This document shows, one piece after another, positions 1 through 6,624 of a stretch of DNA of 7,452 nt. Positions within the stretch are counted from its first letter, which is position 1, and every line of letters starts with the position of its first letter. Below the pieces are notes generated by a model. It worked only from the letters and a program-made list of their open reading frames with translations, had not been told where the DNA came from and made no database searches. A program made the translations under genes and the position numbers. Location: positions 1 through 7,452 of the forward strand of contig CAYMXZ010000175.1 of the NCBI GenBank assembly GCA_964394475.1. The letters run 5' to 3'. Source of the DNA: RQOF01 sp964394475 (lineage in GTDB: Bacteria > Calditrichota > Calditrichia > RBG-13-44-9).

Positions 1-1
1 A

Positions 2-595
2 ACCGGACGACTGAAGGAATCTGAGTGGCCCAAACTATCGCGGCGAATTGGGAAATTAGTCGAAGCCCCGATTTACATTGACGATACTCCGGCCCTGGAT
101 ATTATGAAACTGCGAGCACGAGCCCGGCGAATGGCGGCGGAAAAGAAGGTGGGAATGATTATTATCGATTACCTGCAGTTGATGGAGGCACCCAAAGGTA
201 TTGAAAGCCGGCAACAGGAGATCTCCTATATTTCCCGTTCGCTCAAAACGCTGGCCAAAGAACTGAAAATACCGGTGATCGCTCTGTCTCAGCTTTCGCG
301 AGCCGTGGAGATGCGAGAATTGAAACGCCCCACCCTGGCCGATTTGCGAGAATCCGGTGCCATTGAGCAGGATGCCGATGTGGTGATGTTTGTCTATCGG
401 CCCGAACTTTACAACATCACCCATTTTGATGATCAGGAAAAGACTCCCACGGAGAATATCGTAGAATTGATTATTGGTAAACACCGCAACGGTCCGACAG
501 GCTCGACGAAATTGGTATTCCTGAAGAATTATGGGAAATTTGCCGACCGGGCCCGGATGGAATTGGAAACCATGTCACAGGAAGCCGGATTTTAA
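2..595 (+). CDS. dnaB: Replicative DNA helicase DnaB, C-terminal part (5' end outside window)
   Basis: This is the 3' end of the gene for the ring-shaped replicative helicase, which unwinds the fork using ATP. The frame is open from position 2 and 197 residues are visible, all from the RecA-like motor domain. Seen in order: the Walker B strand IIIDYLQLM (about positions 158-184), the motif LSQLSRAVEMR, the segment DLRESGAIEQDADVVMFVYR, and KHRNGPTG, which carries the arginine finger. All are hallmarks of bacterial DnaB. The Walker A motif and the N-terminal DnaG-interaction domain lie upstream of the window. The protein ends in TAA after QEAGF, a normal C-terminus without an intein in the visible part. 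The next gene, on the same strand, has an unrelated role and is separated by more than 300 bp, so it is probably a separate transcription unit. Confidence 0.97.
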   Translation, partial: TGRLKESEWPKLSRRIGKLVEAPIYIDDTPALDIMKLRARARRMAAEKKVGMIIIDYLQLMEAPKGIESRQQEISYISRSLKTLAKELKIPVIALSQLSRAVEMRELKRPTLADLRESGAIEQDADVVMFVYRPELYNITHFDDQEKTPTENIVELIIGKHRNGPTGSTKLVFLKNYGKFADRARMELETMSQEAGF

Positions 596-936
596 TTGTT
601 GATAGCCTGAAATTTTTAACGAATGATTTCTCCAGGCCATTGCCAATGCCTGCAAAATATGGAATCTTTATTTTCCATGAAACCTATCTTTCTATTTTCA
701 AAAGAATATTTTCATTAAATTTTCATAAAGGATAAACACGGATTCTTCTATTTCCTCAAAGATAGAATTTCCAGGGATATCGGTAATGAACAAAAGCTAT
801 TGAGTTCGACGAAGAAAAGAAAAAGCATAAGGCGTTTTCCATTTAAAAAATTATTTTCAGTTTATGAAAAAATGGTTCTTTTATGCTTATTCAGGTTAGA
901 ACGGTTCTGATGCCCAATCGACGTTGGAATAAACTC
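596..936. other. Gene-poor gap between dnaB and the receptor gene
   Basis: This AT-rich stretch has no convincing gene. It must hold the end of the dnaB transcript and the promoter of the receptor-NTPase pair. Two things are visible. One is a small hairpin, ATGGAA/TTCCAT (659-664 with 673-678, 8-nt loop), followed by a mildly T-rich stretch; it is at best a weak dnaB terminator. The other is an 11-codon frame at 864-899. No clear -35/-10 pair or TAnnTTTG element was found, and no riboswitch-like conserved core was recognised. Confidence 0.6.
926..928 (+). promoter_or_regulatory. Short ribosome-binding site deciding the receptor start
   Basis: GGA lies 8 nt before the ATG at 937. The two upstream in-frame ATGs at 883 and 910 have no comparable purine stretch at a useful distance. 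The peptide before residue 1 of the 937 start is basic and polar, whereas the 937 start places a good signal peptide directly at the N-terminus. Confidence 0.45.
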
Positions 937-2892
937 ATGAGTGAAAAAATAACAATTTTGATCTGGGTATTTTTTATCATTTCCGTCCATTGCTTATATT
1001 CGCAAAACGATTCTATTCCCGAATACCAGCTCAGTGAAATAGTAGTGTTGGCCGATCAACTCCCCGCGGTGGAAACAATTTCTGTCTTTGAAATCACACC
1101 TATTGAGATTCGTAAATTAGATGTAAGAAATGCCCAGGAGGCCCTGTTGCAGGTACCAGGACTTTATTTTTCCCGATCTACGAAAAATGAGGTGACTTTT
1201 AAAATTCGAGGATTTGAACAACGCCAGGTGAGTGTCTACCTTGATGGCGTACCCATCTCCATCCCTTATGATGGTGTAGTTGATATTTCTCAATTAGCTG
1301 GCGATCATTTTGAAAGTATCCGAATCACGAAAGGAGTTTCTTCTTTACTCTACGGGGCTAACAACCTCGGTGGCACCGTCCATATTATCACCGCTTTACC
1401 TGAAAAGCAATTTTCATACAAATGGAGGACGGAAGGTGCTCTTCACGGCAAATTATTTACGGACATTCTTTTATCTGGCTCCGTTGAGAAAATAAAATAT
1501 AGCGCCTCAATGGCGTTAGACCGGACACCTGAATTTTCACTTCCAGAAGGGGCTCCGGCCATGTTGAATGAGGATGGAGGCAAACGCAATAACAGCGCAT
1601 ATCGCAAGAATAGTTATCACTTGAAAATCCAATATGCTCTGCACCCTTCCCATAGAATAGGAGCTCATCTGAATTTTATTAATAATCGAATTGATGTTCC
1701 GCCGAATGCTTTAATGATCTACCCACGATACTGGAAATTTCCCGAATGGAAAAAAAATGTTCTCAGCCTTAACACTGAACATATTTTCTCACACCAGATC
1801 ATTCTTCGATCCATCTGGTTTCTGGACACCTATCGGAATATACTTGAATCCTATGATGATGATACTTATTCCACGCAAAATAAAAAGTATGCATTTACTT
1901 CAGTCTATGACGATTACACAAGGGGTGGTATTATTTATCCACAAGTGAGCTGGTCTCTCACTCATATTTCCCAGGGAATCATTTCTTATAAGAATGATGT
2001 TCACCGTGAAAAATCGAATTCCTCCGCTTCATATGATCGCTACTCCACAGGCATTATGACGGCCGGCATCGAGCACGAAATGAATTTTCGGGAGCACTGG
2101 AAAGCGTTACTGGGAATAGATGCAAATTATCTGCAACCACTGGATGCCGAGGATCTATCCCTCAGGGATCCACTATTTTTAATAAATAACCGGTTTAGTG
2201 TGAAGTATTTTTCTGCGCTGAAGTGGGAAATTTACGGATCTCTGGGTCGCAAAACACGCTTCCCAACCATGAAAGAATTATATTCTGAACGTTTGGGAAG
2301 AAACGTTCCTAATCCGGATTTGAAATATGAACGATCATTAAATCTCGAAATCGGTTGGCGATGGACACACTCCAGAGGTTTTATTGAATCCATATTTTTT
2401 CAAAACGATTTAACAGATCATATTGTAAATATTCAGGTCGGTGATGGGATTCAACAATATCAAAATTTGGGTAAAGTTCTCTCGCGAGGCTGGGAGGTAA
2501 CCTCGCAGAACAAATGGAAATCCTTTGAATTTTTTATTAGTTATACATTTTTACATGCCCGGAATCGAACACCCGACCGAAGCTCTCCCTACCTGGAATA
2601 TCGACCTGCCCATCAATTCAATGGACTATTTTATTTCTCACCTCATCATGCTTTACAGTCAGGGATTGAATTTGGCTATTTTGCCAGTCAATATTATCAG
2701 AATCCAGATAATTTAAGATGGGAAAAGCTGAACAATTATAGCGTGCTCAATGGAAGAGGCGAATTGAATTTCACGCATCATTTTTCGATATATATTCGTG
2801 TGAATAATCTTCTGGATACCTTTTACTATAGTGAATATGGAATACCAATGCCCGGAAGAGAATTCTTATTGGGAATTAGAATCAATGGGTAA
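937..2892 (+). CDS. TonB-dependent outer-membrane receptor (BtuB/Cir-like size)
   Basis: This is a 22-strand outer-membrane gated channel, driven by TonB-ExbBD, that imports a scarce ligand such as a cobamide, haem or iron chelate. With the start at 937 it has 651 residues. A signal peptide is visible at residues 1-23 (hydrophobic ILIWVFFIISV, likely cut after LYSQ). A TonB-box-like EIVVLA follows at about 34-39. The plug domain spans about 52-155, with NAQEALLQVPGLYF, FKIRGFEQRQVSVYLDGVPI and SSLLYGANNLGGTVHII. The rest is barrel, with a RFPTMKELYSER segment and a last strand PGREFLLGIRI. There is no N-terminal carboxypeptidase-like (SusC-type) domain, and the length fits the BtuB/siderophore class. 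The protein ends in Asn-Gly, not the usual terminal aromatic residue. It overlaps the next gene by 8 bp. The substrate is not readable from the sequence. Confidence 0.93.
   Translation: MSEKITILIWVFFIISVHCLYSQNDSIPEYQLSEIVVLADQLPAVETISVFEITPIEIRKLDVRNAQEALLQVPGLYFSRSTKNEVTFKIRGFEQRQVSVYLDGVPISIPYDGVVDISQLAGDHFESIRITKGVSSLLYGANNLGGTVHIITALPEKQFSYKWRTEGALHGKLFTDILLSGSVEKIKYSASMALDRTPEFSLPEGAPAMLNEDGGKRNNSAYRKNSYHLKIQYALHPSHRIGAHLNFINNRIDVPPNALMIYPRYWKFPEWKKNVLSLNTEHIFSHQIILRSIWFLDTYRNILESYDDDTYSTQNKKYAFTSVYDDYTRGGIIYPQVSWSLTHISQGIISYKNDVHREKSNSSASYDRYSTGIMTAGIEHEMNFREHWKALLGIDANYLQPLDAEDLSLRDPLFLINNRFSVKYFSALKWEIYGSLGRKTRFPTMKELYSERLGRNVPNPDLKYERSLNLEIGWRWTHSRGFIESIFFQNDLTDHIVNIQVGDGIQQYQNLGKVLSRGWEVTSQNKWKSFEFFISYTFLHARNRTPDRSSPYLEYRPAHQFNGLFYFSPHHALQSGIEFGYFASQYYQNPDNLRWEKLNNYSVLNGRGELNFTHHFSIYIRVNNLLDTFYYSEYGIPMPGREFLLGIRING
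2871..2874 (+). promoter_or_regulatory. Ribosome-binding site inside the receptor gene for the NTPase
   Basis: GGGA lies 10 nt before the ATG at 2885, inside the last codons of the receptor. It favours this start over the in-frame ATG at 2831, which would add 18 residues that only mirror receptor sequence in another frame. Confidence 0.5.
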
Positions 2893-3382
2893 AAATCCAC
2901 CAAAACCAAACTTATCACCGGTACTCATCGTGGGTTCGAAAAATTCTGGCAAGACGGCATTTCTTGATTTTTTGATTCAGAAAGCTTTTCAGAATAAACT
3001 CACCGTTGCCGGATTTTTAAGTCGTGGAAAACTATGTGATGGTCAGAAGAATCAATATTTTTTAGAGGATATCAGCACCGGGAAGCACTATCTGCTGGCC
3101 AATCAAACTCCAGGTCGATCAGAAAAAATACCTTATGGCGGTTACTTTTTTGATCCAGATATCTTTGAATTAGGAAATGAACTGCTTATCCATAACCTGA
3201 ATGCTAACCTGTTAGTGCTGGATGAATTTGGACCACTGGAATTAAAAGGTCAGGGTTTTCGCAAAGCATTTGATATAGTTCTTCATGAATACCATGGAAT
3301 TTTTCTTATCGCGGTAAGACCAGTCGTATTACCTGAACTGAAGAAAATTTTACTCACAACACAAGAAAAGAAATCTTTCTGA
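2885..3382 (+). CDS. Small P-loop NTPase, THEP1/NTPase_1-like
   Basis: This is a 165-residue predicted cytoplasmic nucleoside-triphosphatase. Walker A is GSKNSGKT (residues 17-24). Walker B is LLVLDE followed by FGPLELKGQGF (109-124), matching the family pattern of a conserved D-E-x-G-P-x-E-L. Between them are AGFLSRG (42-48), EDISTGKHYLLA (61-72) and GGYFFDP (85-91), the order expected in THEP1-type (NTPase_1) proteins. The length is near the family norm, so it looks intact. THEP1 proteins hydrolyse NTPs in vitro, but their cell role is poorly known. The start overlaps the receptor's stop in ATGGGTAA, so translation is probably coupled. This suggests a role in the same uptake pathway, for example processing or regulating use of the imported ligand; that role is inferred. 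The family call is by motif, not alignment; a DUF2478-type relative is the main alternative. Confidence 0.8.
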   Translation: MGKNPPKPNLSPVLIVGSKNSGKTAFLDFLIQKAFQNKLTVAGFLSRGKLCDGQKNQYFLEDISTGKHYLLANQTPGRSEKIPYGGYFFDPDIFELGNELLIHNLNANLLVLDEFGPLELKGQGFRKAFDIVLHEYHGIFLIAVRPVVLPELKKILLTTQEKKSF

Positions 3383-3866
3383 GCTTTTTAGAATTCAAGA
3401 TTTATGAAGAAAAATTTCCATCAATTGTATATTGTTGTACTGAAAAATATAGAAAACAGTCTGGATAGAATTTTTAGTAGAGAAACTAATTGCCAGATAG
3501 TAGCGATCTTATTCACGTAAACCTTGTTCTCATAATCCTCCCCCGGACAAAATCAACCACGAACTACATCGATTACTTTTGTTCGCTAACAGTTCAGCTT
3601 TTATAAAACAAAAAGATATGGCTTTTTTACAGAGTCGATGGTCCGGCTGAATACGACCCTCTTTAACCAAAAATATTTTCCATTTATAATCTTAGTCTGA
3701 CAGGATATCCGAATTACCACGGAAAAATCATTATTCAAAATACAGTTCATTTACACCCCAGGATCTGCATCGAATTGATAAAGTGATTTTCCATGTAAAA
3801 TAGCTACCGTTCCTGCGATCAATTTTTATTTTATCTTCTATTGCAATCGATTGAAATGATAGCAAA
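3383..3866. other. Convergent intergenic region without a gene
   Basis: These 484 bp lie between the ends of the NTPase gene (plus) and nrfA (minus). Stops are frequent in all frames and no protein family, tRNA or repeat was recognised. An AT-only-type hairpin, AAAAAG-ATATGG-CTTTTT (3610-3627), has a T-run on its plus-strand side and T-rich sequence on its minus-strand side. It could be a weak bidirectional terminator. A second imperfect hairpin lies just past the nrfA stop (TTGCaATC/GATaGCAA, about 3841-3865) without a T-tract. Neither is convincing. Confidence 0.55.
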
Positions 3867-5342
3867 CTACTCTGAAAGTTTTGCCTGACGGAGTCGAGCG
3901 GTTTCATCCCAGAGTGGAACCACATTGTTCAGAAAATCCTGCTTCTCCTTTCGCAGCTTCTCCATGGGTAGGCCAACATATTGTTGTGCTTTTTCTTTAG
4001 TGGAAATATCCGGTAAGGGAACCGAAGCAGTTATTCCATGTGTGGCTAAAATCCGAACGATTTCCATCCGCGCCTGCTGAGCCAGATTAATGGAAGCACC
4101 TAACACCCGGGCAGCCTCTAGCGGCGAATGAAATCCTACGGCGTTAGCAGCGGCTACCCAATCCCAGCGCCACTGCGCCTTACGGATCAGTGACAACACC
4201 GGCTGCATTTGTTTTTCCGTCGCCCCGCTGTCCCAGGCAAATTTTGCTTCAATATGGGAGATGGCCAGTATTTCTTCGGCTTGATGTTTAAGTTCCTGTA
4301 TTTTATCCTGTCGATCATATACATTTTGCATCAAAGTTTTTTCGCTTTCACGGTGACATACCTGGCAGGAGTTGGCGACATTATTTAATGGGCTCTGGAT
4401 TTTATGATCCGTAAATTTGATTCCGCCCTCACTGCGGTATGGCATATGGCAATCCGAACATGACACTCCCCTCTCGGCATGAATACCAGTGCGATAGACT
4501 TCATAATCAGGATGTTGAGCCTTTAAAATCGGCGTACGGCTCAATTGATGAATAAAATCATAATGATGATATTGATCATAATAGGCTTCCATCGCCTCTA
4601 CTGTAAATCCATTATCCCATGGAAATGTGAGATAATTTTCCTTTTTACCTTTGAAATAGTACTCCACATGGCATTGAGCACAGACCAGAGAACGCATCTC
4701 CTGATGAGTGGCTTGCTGGATATCTTTTCCCTGATGTTGAAAAGCCTCTATGAGTGCGGGTCGGGTAATTCGCAAATCCAGGGTTTTTGGATCATGGCAA
4801 TCCTGACATCCAATGTTATTGGTAATCTCAGATCCCAGTGAATCCCATGGACTGCGATAAAACTCCGCTATTCCCATCCTATTCATCATGCGTGGTACGT
4901 CCGTACTTTTACAGGACCAACAGGTAGCTGGTTGTAGGACGGCGGTTCGTAAGGTGGAGCGAATGTCTTTGATGGCATAATAATGCCCTCTGGCCTGATT
5001 ATAATCCCGAGAAAAAGAGTAACCTGCCCATAAGATGACTGTATACGGAGATTCCTTTAATAAATCTCGCATGACGGAACCGCCATATTTGCTTTTAAAA
5101 GTTGTGTCTAGCGTTTGACGATAGGTTTCATATTCACGGGGGAAGTTTTCGCCCCATATCTCGTTACGTGGCTCCCACTCGGCGATGGGTTTCAGTAATT
5201 GGAAGCGTAAAGCGGCTTCCTGACGTCTCTCGATAATTGATGATCCAAATAATCCAACCAGAAAAACCAGCAGCAGAGTGATTAGAAACAACACCCAACC
5301 TAACCATGGTTTATGGCGAACCAAATCTGATATAGTTTTCAT
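3867..5342 (-). CDS. nrfA: Pentaheme cytochrome c nitrite reductase (ammonia-forming)
   Basis: This is the catalytic subunit that reduces nitrite to ammonium with six electrons, on the outer face of the cytoplasmic membrane. It has 491 residues. Haem 1 is the special lysine-ligated active-site motif CWSCK (141-145). The four others are CQDCH (179-183), CAQCH (221-225), CSDCH (295-299) and CQVCH (326-330). Catalytic and calcium-site residues are present by family pattern: ARGH (Arg118), EYY after haem 3 (Glu227, Tyr228) and KAQH (Lys274, Gln276, His277). Likely distal haem ligands are His120, His313 and His405. The N-terminus (KPWLGW then about 20 hydrophobic residues, ending SSIIERRQEA) looks like an uncleaved membrane anchor. 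The start follows a good GGAG box with 6-nt spacing. It lies 15 bp after nrfH, so the two form an operon. The stop codon is TAG. Confidence 0.97.
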   Translation of the reverse strand: MKTISDLVRHKPWLGWVLFLITLLLVFLVGLFGSSIIERRQEAALRFQLLKPIAEWEPRNEIWGENFPREYETYRQTLDTTFKSKYGGSVMRDLLKESPYTVILWAGYSFSRDYNQARGHYYAIKDIRSTLRTAVLQPATCWSCKSTDVPRMMNRMGIAEFYRSPWDSLGSEITNNIGCQDCHDPKTLDLRITRPALIEAFQHQGKDIQQATHQEMRSLVCAQCHVEYYFKGKKENYLTFPWDNGFTVEAMEAYYDQYHHYDFIHQLSRTPILKAQHPDYEVYRTGIHAERGVSCSDCHMPYRSEGGIKFTDHKIQSPLNNVANSCQVCHRESEKTLMQNVYDRQDKIQELKHQAEEILAISHIEAKFAWDSGATEKQMQPVLSLIRKAQWRWDWVAAANAVGFHSPLEAARVLGASINLAQQARMEIVRILATHGITASVPLPDISTKEKAQQYVGLPMEKLRKEKQDFLNNVVPLWDETARLRQAKLSE

Positions 5343-5348
5343 CTTTTA

Positions 5349-5352
5349 CTCC
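5349..5352 (-). promoter_or_regulatory. nrfA ribosome-binding site
   Basis: GGAG on the minus strand lies 6 nt before the nrfA ATG, in the 15-bp gap after the nrfH stop. It is the strongest Shine-Dalgarno signal in the operon and fixes the nrfA start. Confidence 0.75.
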
Positions 5353-5357
5353 ACTAA

Positions 5358-5975
5358 TTATTGACCATTTAAATTAGATAAAATAAATGGTTGAAGCCAT
5401 TCAGGGAGTACCGGCTTTAGACGAGGTACTCTTGAATACGGAACGGACGCCAGGTTGTGTACCCGCCCATGCGGTGTTTCCCGGTGACATTCCCAGCAAA
5501 GCTTTCCTGCATCATGGCGAGAGCTGGTCAGGGTTACTTTTCCAGATGAAACATCCTGCACCAGATGAGAATGGCAGCGGATACAATTTTCTTGAATCAC
5601 GGCTATCCCGGCAGATTTTACCTGAATGACCTGCGGTTCCAACCGAAAAGTAAACACAAAAGAATGTCGTGCCCCATCGCTGGCTTTAAAAAAATATTTC
5701 CTCAGCACATTATCCTGTGGTACATGGCAATCGTTGCATACTGCCACTCGTCCATGACTTCCCCGTTGCCAGGTAGCATACTGCGGTGCCATAACATGAC
5801 AATTCATGCAAGTTTCTGGTTTATCAGATAAATAAGAAGTAGCATTGGAAATATGTAAGATAAGCAGAATTAGACCTCCCAGAATTCCGCTAAAAATAAT
5901 TGCTGGAACTTTCCAATTAGATGGGGGACCAAATGTGTTATTTAATAAATGTAAAAAGCGTATAATAAAAACCAT
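5358..5975 (-). CDS. nrfH: Tetraheme quinol dehydrogenase NrfH (NapC/NirT family)
   Basis: This is the membrane-anchored electron donor of NrfA. It oxidises menaquinol and passes electrons to the nitrite reductase. With the ATG at 5975 it has 205 residues. A short N-terminus ending GPPSNWKVP is followed by one membrane helix (IIFSGILGGLILLIL). Four haem motifs follow: CMNCH, CNDCH, CIRCH and CWECH (residues 56, 80, 131 and 160 onwards). The first is CMNCHVM; the Met two residues after the His is the unusual haem-1 ligand known in NrfH. The block SYLSDKPETCMNCHVMAPQY is typical of NrfH, as is the Trp-Gln-Arg-Gly-Ser-His-Gly that follows it. The frame also opens at a TTG at 6005, adding 10 residues. 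ATG is preferred because it gives the family's short N-terminus and leaves room for a leader after the candidate promoter. Neither start has a strong ribosome-binding site. Confidence 0.93.
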   Translation of the reverse strand: MVFIIRFLHLLNNTFGPPSNWKVPAIIFSGILGGLILLILHISNATSYLSDKPETCMNCHVMAPQYATWQRGSHGRVAVCNDCHVPQDNVLRKYFFKASDGARHSFVFTFRLEPQVIQVKSAGIAVIQENCIRCHSHLVQDVSSGKVTLTSSRHDAGKLCWECHRETPHGRVHNLASVPYSRVPRLKPVLPEWLQPFILSNLNGQ

Positions 5976-6022
5976 AAGAAATATTGACTTCCCATTTATC
6001 TGCAATTCATCTTAACCAATAT

Positions 6023-6030
6023 CAAAATTA
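6023..6030 (-). promoter_or_regulatory. Candidate nrfHA promoter, TAnnTTTG-type -7 element
   Basis: The minus strand reads TAATTTTG, an exact match to the Bacteroidetes -7 consensus TAnnTTTG. It would start transcription near 6016, about 40 nt before the nrfH ATG. A TTTA that could act as the -33 element lies 26 nt upstream (start to start), inside the 6045-6058 palindrome. A short motif like this occurs often by chance in AT-rich DNA, so this is tentative. Confidence 0.4.
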
Positions 6031-6044
6031 CTCTCTGTGGCTTA

Positions 6045-6058
6045 CCTTTAGCTAAAGG
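6045..6058. promoter_or_regulatory. Perfect 14-bp palindrome upstream of nrfH, candidate operator
   Basis: CCTTTAGCTAAAGG is its own reverse complement. Its centre lies about 76 bp before the nrfH ATG, and about 35 bp before the start site implied by TAATTTTG. That is where a dimeric regulator would touch RNA polymerase or block it. It does not match the FNR/CRP (TTGAT-N4-ATCAA) pattern, so no regulator is named. Confidence 0.4.
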
Positions 6059-6176
6059 ACGTTAAGAAAAAAAATATAGCCTCATACTAACCATTAAAAT
6101 TAATACGAGGCAATAAAAAAAATTTATTTCATTCTGGAGAAGAAGTTAAAAGATTCAGCAGGCGGAAGGTAAGATC

Positions 6177-6194
6177 TTCTTTTTAGAAAAAGAA
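6177..6194 (-). terminator. AT-rich hairpin, possible terminator of the right-hand minus-strand unit
   Basis: TTCTTTTT and AAAAAGAA are perfect 8-bp arms around a 2-nt centre; the tight loop means the inner pairs would open. It lies downstream of the RHS relic and upstream of the nrfHA promoter. It could therefore insulate nrfHA from read-through, but it has almost no G+C and no following clean T-run, so it would be weak. Confidence 0.25.
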
Positions 6195-6263
6195 AAACTT
6201 GAATTCAAAATCGATTGTCCTCTTCAGCATGAGAATTCATAAAACCAGTCCCTCTATCCCGCT

Positions 6264-6622
6264 CTAGTTCGGCATAATCAAACCGGGTAACCTCCGGTGA
6301 CCGGTTTGATTGGCAATTTCTCCAAATGGATAATCCCGAAAAGGGATTCCTTCGAAATAGTTGGCGCTCCAGATGGAACTGGCCATGGCTCGGGCCGAAC
6401 CCAAATGGTCGTTCAGGTAAAGCACCTCTGCCTTTTCCCTACTTCTCATGCAATTTCGCTTGCGACTCTTCCTAACTCTTCTTCCGGGGAAATACTTACT
6501 TTCAACTTTCCAGCTACTCTATCATTCCCACCAGGAAGTGGTGGATTCCCATAAATGTTCCAGTAAAACAACCATCCGCCATGGAAGCTCCCCAAGATTT
6601 GTCTTTTCTCTCTCGAAATGAC
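6264..6622 (-). pseudogene. Frameshifted relic of an RHS-repeat core
   Basis: Two overlapping minus-strand frames give RHS-like peptides. The first (6622 down to the TGA at 6446) reads LFYWNIYGNPPLPGGNDRVAGK without a stop and continues LKVSISPEEE; FYWN-YG-…-GKLKV is the segment before the RHS core hallmark. The second (ending at the TAG at 6264) holds the hallmark itself, LYLNDHLGSARAM, then DYPFGEIANQTG. In RHS proteins these are one continuous stretch, so a frameshift has occurred around 6450-6490, where the second frame turns into an Arg-rich nonsense-like run. The core normally continues to the RYY-DP/GRF region and a variable C-terminal toxin. Here it stops after PFGE at a hairpin. No proper start is present. 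RHS origin is confident from DHLGSAR and PFGE; the exact repair points are not. Confidence 0.78.
6276..6311. repeat. Inverted repeat with 11-bp perfect arms at the end of the RHS relic
   Basis: AATCAAACCGG (6276-6286) and CCGGTTTGATT (6301-6311) are exact reverse complements separated by 14 bp. The centre adds four more possible pairs in five positions (TCACC/GGTTA on the minus strand) around GGA. The right arm encodes the Asn-Gln-Thr-Gly that follows PFGEIA. The left arm lies just before the stop of the relic. No T-run follows on either strand, so it is not a classical terminator. Confidence 0.7.
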
Positions 6623-6624
6623 AT

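Noticed and set aside
56..484. Minus-strand open frame opposite dnaB
   Set aside because: It is antisense to the conserved DnaB motor domain; His/Phe-rich content is typical of a shadow frame.
596..936. Cobalamin or other riboswitch upstream of the receptor
   Set aside because: A BtuB-like receptor made this worth checking, but no conserved B12-box-like core or long GC-rich structured leader is visible.
3383..3866. Degraded gene or small RNA in the convergent gap
   Set aside because: No frame gives recognisable peptides and only weak AT hairpins are present; nothing positive supports an RNA gene.
4545..4841. Plus-strand open frame opposite nrfA
   Set aside because: It is antisense to conserved haem and calcium-site motifs of nrfA; the hydrophobic-looking start is a by-product of His/Asp/Tyr codons on the other strand.
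5387..5831. Plus-strand open frames opposite nrfH
   Set aside because: They are antisense to a clear tetraheme protein gene, have no family features, and their openness follows from nrfH codon use.
6297..6554. Plus-strand open frame over the RHS relic
   Set aside because: The minus strand carries recognisable RHS motifs here; the plus frame shows no family pattern.
6511..6624. 37-codon minus-strand frame starting directly after the membrane-protein stop (TAGATG)
   Set aside because: It overlaps the RHS-like reading in another frame and has low-complexity, unconserved-looking content.
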